DNA of 64,000 bases from Zhengitettix transpicula. Taxonomy: Eukaryota; Arthropoda; Insecta; Orthoptera; Tetrigidae. The DNA is taken from NCBI GenBank assembly GCA_037074705.1, contig CM073593.1, positions 7,073,001 to 7,137,000 on the forward strand, written 5' to 3'. Numbering within the stretch: position 1 is the stretch's first letter; every line of letters starts with the position of its first letter. This document shows positions 21,304 through 32,674 of the stretch, piece after piece. The notes beneath the pieces are model-generated. The model did not search any database. It was not told where the DNA came from and saw only the letters and a list, made by a program, of their open reading frames with translations. A program made the position numbers and the translations under genes.

Positions 21304-22818
21304 ATTATGAGTGATTAAACCGGCAAAATTTATCAGAAATATATTTTAATAGAATTTTAAAAAGTGCTGATTTATTAATTTTTATATAATTGACGAAATC
21401 GGAGTCTCTTAAGAGTCAAATGCTTAGTAATTTTAACGCAAAACGCATCCCGTTGTAGTTGTAAGTTTAGTTATTAATCTTTGTGAGTATTGGTGAGTTG
21501 CGTGTCTGTTTCCTCCAGGCGTAGCCTCGGGCTTGCCAAGCCTCGTAACAGGTTCAAGCAGACCGTGATTTGTGGTCGAGAGCAAGGCATCTCAAACTGG
21601 TCCGATTTACATACGCTAGACGGACGAAATTTACACAACTTCCGTGTTTGATTGGAATAAATCCTGAGATAATTGTGTGAAAGTGTCCCGCGGTCTTCCA
21701 AAGTTCCGTAGAAAGCTCAAGTCATCTTCAATCACTTGTGATGCACGTTGTGTGACATCTTTTATGATACGATTTGTTCAAAGCGGAAAGTTTCAGTTTA
21801 TCTTCAGCATTTAATACAATTAAAACGCTGAAGTTAAATTATGTAACGTATGTTTTAAAAGTATATTAACATATAAGTATGTAGCCAATTAATAACTAAA
21901 TAAATACCAGACAACGTTTCTCAAATCCGTGTTGCGTTCGCCAGGTTCTTTGCTTGGACTGTGCGGGATCTTGCCTTTAAACGCTGATTGAACGTTGAAC
22001 GATTCCTATTTTAAACGCGAATGTTTGAGAATGGGTTAAAAGTAAATATCAAATTCAACTCTGCTAATTTTTGAATTCATGTACAGATCATTTTTGAGCA
22101 ACAATTCTGTTAATGTTAATCGCACCAGGAAGAAAAGTACTACGTTCGCGGACTTAGAGGCACTGATTGCAAAATATTTTATGAAAATAACTGACGAATT
22201 CACGTGATATATTGAAGATTACTATACTTTCGGTAACCACTTAGATTACGGGGTACAACCCGAAACTTATTAAGCTTAAAATGAGATACTAATTAAAACA
22301 AACAAAAATTGTAAGTCAAGAAAAAAATCTGCACAAACGAAATACAGATAAAATTTTGTGATTAAATTGTGGTAGAAAAATATATCTGTTAAGAGACCCG
22401 GGAGGGAACTAGGTCTCGGCGTAAAAGTAGAATCAAGGTGTGTAGATGGGAACCTGTTCGGCCAAAGATATCACGAAATAGTACGTACACAGAACCACTG
22501 CATTAGCCAACTCCACTACTAGAAAGACAGGTTATTATCTTTGGCTGCGGCTCATAAATTGTTCCAATCCATCAGATAAAAAAAAGCATAAAATACTAAG
22601 AAATATGGCAGTATTTTTTAATCGGTTATATACACTTGGAACGGAATTCACGACCGTGATGTGTGTCTAACTAAATATCTACTTCATTAATTAGAAAATA
22701 AAAGCGCAAACAGCTGTACTGAAATTAACAAATTCGTTTGAATAAGTGGCGTGTCCATGAAGGATTAATGTTGGCGATCGCAAATGGTTCAGTATACGAC
22801 AGTAGAAAAATATTCTCT

Positions 22819-22819
<1 letters not shown>
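21304..22819. other. Unassigned sequence
   Basis: I see no gene, RNA or named repeat. The block 21440-21720 is of higher complexity; an open frame at 21474-21701 (minus) ends in LRLEETDTQLTNTHKD and resembles no family I know. Confidence 0.4.

Positions 22820-22859
<40 letters not shown>
22820..22859. repeat. TA microsatellite
   Basis: About 20 TA dinucleotides lie immediately upstream of R1 copy 3. Confidence 0.9.
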
Positions 22860-22863
<4 letters not shown>

Positions 22864-22864
22864 T

Positions 22865-23400
22865 CTAATAAAATAGACTTTTTGTGTGTGTATGTTCCGC
22901 ATAAAAATCTACGCCCTTGAAGAAAATTTGACCAAAATGCGTACACGTGTTCCTTTACAACCATACAAACCTGTTAGAGGCCGATATTCGTGTTAGATAA
23001 AGATTTTTCGGAGTCAGTAAGATAGTATTTCACCAGATTTTTTTGTTTATAACTTCAACCCCTTTAGGCATGTGAAGGGAGCACATTTAGGAGTTGGAGG
23101 AGCGTTACATGAAAATAGCAGTAAAACAACCCATATTGGTGTCGAATTCGGAGTTATGGATGTCGCTGAGTTTAATTATGACATTAAACATGCCGTTTAA
23201 CTCCCCAGGGACGGGGTGGACGGGAGTGGAAAGTTTCTAACTTGCTATAACGACCGATATTTGCGTTTAATAAATATTTTTCGGGGTCTATTAGATTGAT
23301 AGTGTTTGTCCCTATAGTTAACTCTCTCTCACGGTAGTTGACTGTGTTTGGGCACCGAGTATATTTTTTCAAGAGTACGTTTGATCATATTAGTCATTGT
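22865..23400 (+). repeat. Dispersed repeat R1, copy 3
   Basis: Contains TGTATGTTCCGCATAAAAAT, TGCGTACACGTGTTCCTTT, an internal TTCAACCCCTTTAGGCATG block, ATGGATGTCGCTGAGTTTAA and ATTTTTCGGGGTCTATTAGA. It is the longest R1 copy and appears to hold two partly repeated halves, because the CGATATTYGYGTTWRATAAA block occurs twice (about 22980 and 23250). The CCGGGCAACGCC end is not visible. Confidence 0.6.
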
Positions 23401-24400
23401 TCCCTGTAGTTAGCAGTATTTTAATTCCTTCTCCATCCACATCTACAGTTCATGTTTTTATGTTAAATTTCTCTTCAATATTTGCAAAAATGCAAGAACG
23501 CAACTTGGGTGTGCAATAACGTGTTTGAAAGCCAGATCTCTAATTATTTCACGCAGCTTTATGAATGTGAAGGTATCTAGAATGAAAGTACGTGATGTCG
23601 ATGAGATGTTCGTGCGTCAGGTAAAGGACGAGGAGATGGACGCGGACAGGATGCCAGGGGGCCGTTGATTGATCGCGAGTCGCGTGCTCCAAGTGTCACT
23701 CACTCAAGACCAACTCTCACCTTCCTAATTAGATGACGTCGCAAGACCTACTTTAAAATACACCAATAAATACAGATAAACCCGTGCAGATACACAAACG
23801 GATGAAATGTGCAGTAAGTGAAAACGTGCTATGTTTCAGAAGCCATTGAGGTGCAATTATACATAGCGGAATCTTTTCTGGAAGATATAAATAGATGTAT
23901 AAAACATTTTTCGTAGAAATTCTGTAGTATTTGTGATTTTTTATTGAGGAAACAAAACAGAATAAGAGACAAGAAGAGTCGAACTTTTCTAACAGTAAGG
24001 AGTGTATGGAGGTGATAAAAGGGCAGACATAAAATAAATATACTGAGAGTATTCAAACTTTGATGACGTTACTGACCTTCCTCCTACCTGTAACCCTTAA
24101 CATCCCACAGGACGAAGTCTCTTTTTATCTTAAATTTAAGTACTATCTAACATATTAATAAATTAATTACGCGTGGCAATCAAGTCAGAAAAAATTTTAT
24201 TGAATAAAATTGTAAATGAACTTAATGCACAAAGATTTATCCCTAATGTTAGAAAATTATTTAATACTTAAACGAGATCATTTAAAAATTCCTTCTAAAT
24301 TTTACAATAAGATGATGTAACGTGGATTAATTTTTTCTAATTTCTTATTCAATTTAGACGGAATTATAAAATCATCTCATTTAAATACTTAAGAATTTAT
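23401..24400. other. Unassigned sequence
   Basis: I recognise no gene. The block 23600-23720 is locally GC-rich without a recognisable frame. Confidence 0.4.
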
Positions 24401-24480
24401 AGCAACTGAAGCGGTTCCCAAAATATTGGGAGTAAAACGTTGTTATTGAGTTCATTGTAAACTTTATTCAATATATTTAT
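24401..24480 (+). repeat. Decayed PLE-type terminus
   Basis: CUGAAGC, hairpin UUCCCAA with UUGGGAG, then a GUAAAACGUUGU stretch (24406-24443). The layout is that of the hammerhead-like cores elsewhere but with changes in both boxes. Confidence 0.4.
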
Positions 24481-25918
24481 TTACGAAAATATTTTGATTG
24501 GCCGGACACAATCTTTCTCTTCGTTCCCAATGGTGGGGTTTAATGTTCTGCCTCTTATCCTTTAAATGGTAAAATAACTATACTGTTCGATCTGGAAACA
24601 TACAAGATTGAAGAGATTAATTCACCCCTATAAGTCTATTACATTTAAAGTTAAAGGGAAAACTTGATAAATGTTTGAAATGAGTCGAAATCATGAATTC
24701 GTCTTGTCTTTTATCTCTGTAACGCCCGAATTCACACTAGAGCCGTATATTTAACACAGATACATGATTTTTACCGTAAGATACGGTTCATACCGTAGCA
24801 GTAAGGCATGAGACAGCGATTAAATGTAGCAGGAGGAGTGCAGTCAGTAATAACGAGTTTGTCAAAGTGTGAGAATGGTGTTATTGCGTGCTATCCGTAT
24901 TTGAGAAGAATTGGAAATAGGATTTCAGCCGTAGTTAAAATAGATCTGTTGATTTCAATTCACTGACGTGATTCTACTTCCTGGAAAAAATAAATCACAG
25001 AGCCACGGCCCTCACTCTTTGAATTCGGCAATATAGTAGGACACTGAAACACTGAAAGAACTAGCAGGTACGCCACGTATCTCACGACAGATGTCGCTGT
25101 CCTACAGTTGTGGACTAATGCCGTCGTTCCTGAGCGTCGCTTATCTTACAAGACAATTATCGTATATAACTTACGGTTTAAAGATATGTATCTTATCTTT
25201 CGGTTTGAACCTGGCCTAACAGTGATTAAATAAATTAAATATAAAACTGCATACATTACGTCGTAATTGAGTATTTTAAATAATTTTACAAGACAATTTC
25301 CAGTTACCGTTCGTAATCTTCTAAGAATATAAAAAGGAAACTGAACTATAAATACATTTACTGAGGTATTATGTGTCTTGGCCAGCGGATGCTCCTAATT
25401 TATAATACCTTCTACTCTGAAGCGAATTTCCTTTGACGTTTTTGTTCTATTGATTCCAAATAAATTCCAGATTACAAACCAACTTCCAAAATAGTGATTC
25501 CTCAGAAAGTAATTTATTCGGGAAATATGCAGAGTTGACCTGAACAAACTTTAAGATTCCAACCGCTCCAGTAGCGCTGATGGCAGCGAGTTCGAATTTA
25601 AAGTGGCGGAGGAGGCCTGTGGAAGAAACTCGAGCCCCGACGGTTAAAGTAACCTCGGTGCCAATATAATATTTCACTTCTTTCCTCCAAGTAAGTGCCT
25701 AACACCCTTAAAACCTAGAAATTCAGATCCAAGAATGCTTCAATCCCCTTCTTCGTGTTTTCCGGAATGAATCGTAACGTACGAGCGTGTATCGTAAACA
25801 TAGCTGCCATTTTTCGCTTGTTTCATTCAAAGGAAAATAATTTTAAGTTTATAGTTAAGTGTGAAATGATTCTCTTATATATATCATGCGTACAGCATAC
25901 TCAAAAACAGGCAAATAA

Positions 25919-25920
<2 letters not shown>
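24481..25920. other. Unassigned sequence
   Basis: I see no gene, RNA or named repeat. An open frame at 25447-25677 (minus) resembles nothing I know. Confidence 0.4.

Positions 25921-25953
<33 letters not shown>
25921..25953. repeat. TA microsatellite
   Basis: About 16 TA units. Confidence 0.9.
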
Positions 25954-25956
<3 letters not shown>

Positions 25957-26089
25957 TTTTTCCAGACATTACCCTAATATCATACCTATTCTCAACATCT
26001 AGAATAATGACATTACCCCAATAAAAAGAACGGCTAGTACATAAAAATATGTTTCAAGATTACTATGGGCGCGTCAAGTTGGTGCTATG

Positions 26090-26195
26090 TCCCCTTAATC
26101 CTAGTTCTTAAGGCTCGTTTTGTTCGTCCGATGTATGTGGCATTGCAATCATCACATTGAACCTTGTATACAGCTTGGTGTTCATCACTGGATAT
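26090..26195 (-). pseudogene. PLE GIY-YIG endonuclease fragment (minus strand)
   Basis: The minus strand reads VYKVQCDDCNATYIGRTKRA followed by LRTRIKG. This is the opening of the PLE-type GIY-YIG domain: the VYK(I/V).C..C strand, then YIG(Q/R)T(K/G)R. The catalytic-site arginine of the TKR segment is present. Only ~35 residues remain, with no reverse transcriptase next to them in the same orientation. Confidence 0.65.
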
Positions 26196-26337
26196 TTTCT
26201 ATTCTTAACCACATTGGGTGAGGCGTTGGTGGTTTTAAACAAAGCGAAATTATTAAATATTTTCATTTAAAAAGTTGAGATTTGGATTTATAAAGAGGAA
26301 AAACTAATTTTAGAATTATTTTTGACCTCTTTTCTGC

Positions 26338-26520
26338 GAAAAACAATGTCATCTCAATACATGCTTTATATAGTAGCCATTCTTTTGATTGGGATAATGT
26401 CAAAATTCTAAATATTGCAAATTGGATAATTTCTGAAATTATTCATATAAAGTCCAAATTTCTTACTTTAAATATCCAAAGTGATACAAATGCTCTAAAT
26501 CATATCTATGACGCTGTCAT
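26338..26520 (+). pseudogene. PLE GIY-YIG C-terminal fragment (plus strand)
   Basis: The plus strand reads HSFDWDNVKILNIANWIISE (from 26389), then IIHIKSKF, LNIQSDTNALNHIYD. This matches the end of the PLE protein: SFDWDNVKIL, then an SE(M/I)I.IK helix, then the N.Q.D...LN..Y tail. It belongs to a different PLE copy from the oppositely oriented fragment at 26090-26195, because strand and domain half both differ. Confidence 0.7.
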
Positions 26521-26740
26521 CTGCAGTAACTAGAAAAGTAAGAACAAATACTAAAGCAAAGTATAGGACCGGTGAAATATCTAGGATGGAGTTTCTTCAA
26601 TTTGTGTCGTACAGAAATATATTTTTCTAAACTGTCATTAATTAAATTCTTCGTATTTATATTTTATTGCATTTTTAATAAATGAGACGTAACATGAAAA
26701 TAAATATTTACATTCCAGTTAATTTCACTCCAGTATTTGG
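26521..26740. other. Short unassigned sequence
   Basis: I recognise nothing. Confidence 0.4.
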
Positions 26741-26741
26741 T

Positions 26742-26834
26742 CGGGAAGGAATCGGGTCGTTTCCAGTTGAACGGCCCTGGGAAGGAATCGGGTGATCATT
26801 ACATCCCGCAGGCAGTTCTGGGAAGCAATCGGGT
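26742..26834. repeat. Triplicated 16-bp motif GGGAAGSAATCGGGT
   Basis: The motif occurs at 26742-26757, 26778-26793 and 26819-26834, spaced 36 and 41 bp apart, with one substitution in the third. The flanking DNA is only partly repeated, so either it is a decayed tandem repeat or the motif itself is conserved. Confidence 0.6.
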
Positions 26835-26894
26835 TATGCCTCTTTAACGGACCAACTTTTAAAAAAATTAGGTAAATTGAAAACTTAACAAACA

Positions 26895-26955
26895 ACAATG
26901 TTAGCTGTGTTACACATATTGTAAACAATACTGTTAGCTGTGTTAATATTAACAA
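26895..26955. repeat. Pair of TGTTAGCTGTGTTA repeats
   Basis: ATGTTAGCTGTGTTA and CTGTTAGCTGTGTTA lie ~33 bp apart just downstream of the triplicated motif. Confidence 0.55.
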
Positions 26956-26959
26956 GCAC

Positions 26960-27469
26960 ATCTGTGGAATTAATTCGCGCAAGAATCAAATCGTAATACA
27001 ATTCTCGGTGCCCGTTTTAATATGAGGACGTCCAGAGATAAGAAGAAAATAGACAGAGAGACAGGACGTAGAAATCAAAACATTTGCTTGGAATTCTTCA
27101 AATATCTTTTTATCTCAAAATATCTGCGATTTTTAAAGTTATAAGTGAATCGGTATGTTTAAGTTTCCCTCCCGTCAACAGCCGTGGCGCGTAATCCTCC
27201 GAGGCGGGAGCGGAATCCCTTTAATAGGATTGTCATATATCTCCGAACCCATCACGGAATATGCCAATTCCTGGGCAGGGTGTTTGTGAGGGTCTGTAAA
27301 CAGAGACCTGTTTTCAAGGGCAGAGAAGAAAGCACTCACTCCGCTCCCACACAAAGCTTTCAACGCCATCAACGTCAGATCCACTAATATTTAATATATT
27401 AATAATATGAACCTCTTTACGACGATAATTAAAACTTGCGCTAACCAAATAAAAGTCTTCTAATTTTAT
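26960..27469. other. Unassigned stretch with a GC-richer core
   Basis: The block 27170-27385 is CpG-containing and of high complexity, with open frames on both strands (27184-27387 plus, 27175-27384 minus). No protein family is recognisable. It could be conserved non-coding DNA. Confidence 0.35.
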
Positions 27470-28083
27470 GTTATTTATTTTAAACACAAATCAAAATATA
27501 TAAAAATAAAATACAGAAGCTTTCGTTTCGGCCATATTCATCTGTAAAAGATTAAACATGAATCAATATCCAACGTAACAAGTACTAATTTCGCAATAAA
27601 TGAATTGCTTGGTGCAAGATCTATATTAATAATACATTTTTCAAGATATTAAAGGGCGAAGCAATTATATCCTATGATGCAACGTGGAAGATTATACGCC
27701 ACATCATAAACAGGTATGGACAAAAGTGAAATGGATAATGTGCATAAGTGTGTCAATATATGGCTCAAATATGAATTTAAAATTATATATTAAACTTTTT
27801 AATGCATATTATTGATTTAAATAAAATATTTAATAAGTTTTTTGAATTATTATATTATATATATTATATATTATATTATATTATATTATATATTATATTA
27901 TATATTATATTATAATAGTCATATTATAAAAGGAAATTACACATGAAATAAAATGTTGTTCATTTATTTTGTAATTAGTACTTGTTACGAGGGATATTGA
28001 TATTTGTTTGATCTTCTACAGAAAAATATGACTGCTTCTGTATATTTTTTATATATTGATTTGTGTTTAAAATAAAGATCAAT
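27470..28083. mobile_element. Foldback element with ~120-bp arms
   Basis: The arms 27470-27605 and 27960-28083 are inverted: AAACACAAATCAAWATATA, ATACAGAAGC, and AACAAGTACTAATTNCRMAA in the left arm, with inverses in the right. The left arm carries CAGAUGAAUAUGGCCGAAAC on the minus strand, a decayed form of the PLE terminal motif also seen at 45040-45080 and 31245-31290. The loop holds a TA/TTA-rich low-complexity tract (27845-27915). I see no coding capacity. Confidence 0.65.
27845..27915. repeat. TATAT/TTATA low-complexity tract
   Basis: Runs of TATTA and TATATTA fill the loop of the foldback. Confidence 0.8.
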
Positions 28084-28471
28084 AAAATTTCTGGACTTTT
28101 ATTTCGTTGTAAATGGAAGCTTTAGGTAAAAATTTTAATATTTAAATCTTTAAATATTTCTCACAAACAGTAGTACATAGAGTATAAGAATCGTGAATGA
28201 AGTCAGTTAAACGTTAAACAAAATATGAATTAAATTTTCTATTAACTATATTAACACGTAGAGGCTTCAAAAAATTTAATTACAAAGCGAATAGCAGACC
28301 TAAATAAATAGGAATTGTAAATATATCTCGTAAATAAAATTTTCAGAGTATGACAGAATTGAATATATTGTTTCAGAGTAATTTCAAATATTAAAACCGC
28401 TGATATATACATTCAATTACACAAGAAGTTAACAACCCATATAACAGACACGAAATAATTTGATATTTGTA
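28084..28471. other. Unassigned AT-rich sequence
   Basis: I recognise nothing. Confidence 0.45.
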
Positions 28472-28512
28472 GACGTTTCGATCAACTGTTGTGATCTTTC
28501 TCAATACTATAG
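28472..28512 (-). ncRNA. Degenerate hammerhead-like motif
   Basis: On the minus strand a GAUC/GAUC hairpin is followed by GAAACGUC, but the first box reads UUGAGAA instead of CUGANGA. It is probably a decayed PLE end. Confidence 0.3.
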
Positions 28513-28993
28513 TCAGATCCATATAGACCTTAATATTATTTCTACTTATTCACTTGTTTCTGAATTGTTGTATTTCAAGATAAATTTCCCCGATCTCAGG
28601 TATAATAAAAATTTGAGTGTGACTAATGACAGGGAAAAAAAACAAGATTGTTCTTTCAACCGCAAATTTTTTCAGGATTCGTTACTTGTATGTAACAATT
28701 TTTTATGTTATTTTGACAAACACCAGAACATAAATTTTAAAAAATTACTACAATGTTACTAATATGAACAGAATTATGTTGAAGGTGAATTATTCAGGCA
28801 GTGACCGAACTTAGAAATATCTTCCTGTGCCAGAATTTTCTTAAAAATTTAACCTTCTTCCGAATTAAATACAGAATTTTCTGTTTGTTTCACGAGGCAC
28901 CTGAGGATGATGATGTCCTAAGAGCGATGGTGGAAACTTGTCAACGTTTGTAAATAACATTTTGACTTCGACAATCGGCTAAAGACGAATGTC
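28513..28993. other. Unassigned AT-rich sequence
   Basis: An open frame covers 28460-28762 (plus), but it is AT-rich, low in complexity and resembles no family. Confidence 0.4.
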
Positions 28994-28994
28994 A

Positions 28995-29516
28995 GTCCAC
29001 GGATGTGACGTAACACTCACGCCGTCACATATATTAACGAAGTGTTATACTGACATATGCCGACAATAATTTATAAATAATAATAACGTTTTCCAGTAGT
29101 ATTCCGTTAATTATGACGCATTTTCAAACGATATGGGAAATAGTTATATCCTATATTATTTTGTATATATCCGTTCATTTTCACGATTTATATTTCAAAT
29201 ATTTAGAATTTAACATAGGATTTTCCTTTACTTCAACCTAAAAATGAAGAAAGAGCAATGTAATACAAATTAAATTATAAATTGAATATTTCCCTTCATT
29301 TTCAGGTTTATATACTCAAGTATTTGTAATTTAACATATTATTTTCCTTTATTTAAGTTTCAAATTAAGAAAGGAAGATTTAATACAAATTTCTTTCTAT
29401 ATTCAAGTTTTCCCTTCATTTTTCATGTTAGCAATGGATTTTCCTTCATTTCAGCCTCAAAATAAATAAAGGGCCATTTAATAATAATTGGTGGGTATGA
29501 CGTCACGTCCGTGAAC
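28995..29516. mobile_element. Short TIR element with internal 121-bp tandem repeats
   Basis: The inverted termini GTCCACGGATGTGACGT (28995-29011) and ACGTCACGTCCGTGAAC (29500-29516) match at 15 of 17 positions. Inside, TTCATTTT marks three repeated units starting at 29174, 29295 and 29415, spaced 121 and 120 bp. Each unit holds ATTTTCCTTYAYTT and an AAGAAAGRRNNATTTAATA-like block; the third unit is shortened. I see no coding capacity. It resembles a non-autonomous DNA element of unknown superfamily; no target duplication is obvious. Confidence 0.55.
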
Positions 29517-30384
29517 TTATACTCGTCCAGTATATCTCTTGCTCAAGCTTTAAACTTATATAATTCAGGAAAAACAGCAATTATTCAGCAATTTAGCCGA
29601 ACTACTGCGAAGCATATATTATATATAGATACTCTTCCGTCAGCGTGCCATCTGTTAAATCATTAATAATTAATAGTGTCCTCCTCCTTTTAAGTTTAAG
29701 TGTCGCCTCATTGACTCATTACGTTTTTAAAACGTGTGTGTGTGTGTGTATTTGGTTCTAATTTCTAACGCAAAACAAATAATATTGTAGATGAGGTTGT
29801 CTTGCATTATGACGTCACGAAATAGTTGCCTGTTTGGGAAAAAAATTGTTACCTTACTCGTGGTATCTGGAAACATTTTAGTTGCTATTCACCGAAATAT
29901 TGTCGTGCTGAGGAGGAGGAAATCGTGATATTCTTGATATAAAAGAACCATGATAGTTGTTTCAAAAGAGTTAACTACTAATTACAGAGATATGCTAGAT
30001 ACAAAAAGTGCTGCACAGACAAGGAATTTTGCCTTCCCTGGATAATTTATAATTTTTATGTGAACGCGAAAATTAACCTACTTCCCCTATGCTTCATGTA
30101 ATAAATATTAGACCTACCCATCTCTTCCCGTTGTGTTCTCACTCAGAAACGTTAAGTAATTGTACATTTCGCACAGGTTTTAATCTGTAGATATTAGTGC
30201 CACACAACAAGACGCATAATCGTTATAAATTATAAAGGCAATAAAACCTAAACAAGCGTTTAAGTAGGCGTAGGAAACTTAATTATAGCCAGTGACGTGC
30301 TTTCAAAATCTTCCTCTGTCGTGACAAGTTACCTATCACGAAATATTTGACATCCTTTTAGTTGAAATACAAACTTAAAATTCG
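29517..30384. other. Unassigned sequence
   Basis: A GT run lies near 29736-29750. No gene or repeat is recognisable. Confidence 0.4.
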
Positions 30385-30425
30385 CCTAGAAGATGACGAC
30401 AGAGCTTTTAGTCGTCGAAACGTTG
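30385..30425 (+). ncRNA. Hammerhead-like motif, variant with six-base stem II
   Basis: CUAGAAGAU, then a perfect GACGAC/GUCGUC hairpin, then GAAACGUUGC. The first box has an inserted A compared with CUGAAGA. The downstream CCCGTGTGAATACCGAGAAC block is shared with the foldback at 47000-47215, so it is one arm of that family. Confidence 0.4.
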
Positions 30426-31689
30426 CGTTTAAATATAAATATGCAAAACCCGTGTGAATACCGAGAACTGCACAACTGCACCGGGAAAGACTTCAATATT
30501 TGAACAAACTTAAAATATTTGGAAAATCTTTTGTAATGGTCATGTATTTTTATTTACAGATATTGTGTGAGTTAATGTAGTAGTAATAAGTGATAGATAG
30601 TCTCGTTCCTCATTCGCTTCTGTCAGACTTGCGTCCATTACTCGACTAGTGGCACTTCGGTACTAAATTAAATACGTCTCCCACGACCGCACACAGTTAT
30701 TTGGTATGTGAAATTTATTGAATTTTGACCCCGGTATGTTGCTTTATGAACTCAGCATAATTTAGGAGAAATATCATTTGTTGAATATTCATTTTCGAAG
30801 GTCGCATAGTAACATTTTGAGGCACAAGCAGTGAGCATCTTTGGCAACATGGTGAGGTCCAGCTTCGGTCGAGAAGCGACTGTACCCACCTGGAATCTTT
30901 GGTGTCACGGCCTATATTACAAGTGAACGCGCAGGGGATATTCCGTGGCCATTGACTGCGTTCAATTTATCTCTGAGAGGCTATCGCTGAACCCAGAGGG
31001 ACGACTTTACGCGTATTAACCCGACAACAGTTGGCAGCCACATCACGTAATTTACCGCTAACTGGGACTCAACTTTATCTTACACGTAACACTTAAAATA
31101 ATTACGTGGACAAAATCTGACTGAATAGACCCGTGAATCTTCGCTCAGCTCACAAATTATCTTCCGTAGTTTTACAGTTCATTATGTTGATTATAACCAC
31201 ACTTGGTGTCACAAATTTATTTATTTATCCTGAATTCACTAAAATTCATCACTTTTAGAAGCTTTCGATGCATATCATATTCACCTGGAAACATACAACA
31301 TATATTATTAAATACACTGTACAAATTAAAAAGACTGTTTATTACCTGTAGCTCTTAAAATAATAAGTGTAACCGAAATGTACACGTCCTTGTCTTAACA
31401 GACATCGCCTTAAACTACTTGAATCAAGGTGGATATTAACCATCGTGAGATACTACGTCAGTAGTTGTCTTGAAAATATTACTATAGCTAATTATAGGTT
31501 TGTTGAGGACGGCTTTTGTATTATCTCTTCTGACAAATTGGATGAATTAATTACTGTATTTAACTATTATTGTATAAATGTTAAAACTCACGCATGAATT
31601 CGAAACAGATTGTACTGTGAATTTTTTAAAATTGGTTTCATTAATTTATTTACACAGGTAGTATATTAAATTTTTATATCTAATCATCG
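30426..31689. other. Unassigned sequence
   Basis: The block 30800-31090 is of higher complexity and could be conserved non-coding DNA. A motif at 31245-31290 resembles a decayed PLE end. No gene is recognisable. Confidence 0.35.
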
Positions 31690-32674
31690 AGGATTTCTTG
31701 AGGCAGAGGTTGTGGTTCAAAGTCCCTGATTGGTGTACTCTTGGTCGCGGGGTTCCTCTGTGGTATTTCCCCTTGATCAGCTTCCTGAGACCAAACCTCA
31801 GGAAATCATCGTTGCTTGTGCCTCAGACTGTGAGGATTCAATCTTAGAATTGATGGACCCGGCTTCATCCTTATCGAGATTAAGACTTACTTTTGACTAT
31901 CTCTTGCTGTTTACATGCAATTGCAGACAAAAGGAAATTGAACTACGAAGGACAGGATATCTTCAAAGTAATGAGATAAAGTTGTCGCTCGTCACTTGCA
32001 TAAGGGAAGTTCAGAATAGGTATTTTTCTGGCAAGATTTTCTCACTTAGAACAGAACGTATCTGCAGAAAACATATCCAGTCGACGAATTCATTGGTAAC
32101 AGCGGTCGCTTCTCCCAGTCTAGGTTGCCTGAAGATACTAAGCAAAAGCAATCTAGCCCTACGAATATTTTAGTACATCATTACCATCTGTAGGTCTCAA
32201 CACTTTTGTTTCATTTCTGCGTAGGAAATATTGGATTTTATCCACACGTAATACAGTGAGACTTAGGATCTATCCATGTGTTCCTCAGAGCGTCGGTTAT
32301 ACTACCTATTATGGGGAAATTTCCTGAGCCGAGGGTGATACCGTCTCGCCAATTTTCTCAGGTTGAACTTGACTATGCGGGACAGTTTTCGCTTAAGGAG
32401 CACAAACGGACAGATGTCAGTTTTTAAAAGATACCTCGTAGTTTTGGTGTGCTTCGCAAGAAGGACTGTTCATCTTGAAATTGTCACAGAATCATCGTTT
32501 ACGGCAACGTTTCTCATTGTCCTTCAACGGTTTGGGACTAGACGAGGACTGCCGTCAGATGTATACAGTGACTGTGGTACCAATTTCAAGGGTGCAGCGC
32601 GATACCTGTGCGAGGTAAACAATATGTTCAGACGGCCTGTAAACAAGTTTGTAAGGCTTACAACTTCAGTGTAA
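31690..32674 (+). pseudogene. BEL/Pao LTR-retrotransposon pol fragment (pre-integrase region and integrase)
   Basis: The 5' part (31725-32060) encodes a degraded pre-integrase region with SSLSRLRLT.DYLL.FTCNCR and NEIKLSLVTCIREVQNRYFS, typical of the stretch between RNase H and integrase in BEL/Pao polyproteins. Next comes a zinc-binding-region remnant, NTFVSFLRRKYWILSTRNTV, near 32190-32255. The integrase core begins VELDYAGQFS (about 32362), holding the first catalytic Asp. After a frame change it continues RYLVVLVCFARRTVHLEIV and then VYSDCGTNFKGA, which has the second catalytic Asp. The third catalytic residue and the C-terminus are missing. Stops and at least two shifts break the frame. 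No LTRs, gag or reverse transcriptase are visible nearby, so this is an isolated relic. Confidence 0.75.

Noticed and set aside
11905..21535. DLRETNTQITTY (11905-11965) and LRLEETDTQLTNT (21480-21520) as a shared protein domain
   Set aside because: The match covers about 13 residues in opposite orientations and lacks extended similarity.
27845..27915. TTATA/TATATTA tract as a CRISPR-like or satellite array
   Set aside because: Low-complexity AT sequence with no unit-spacer structure, in the loop of a foldback.
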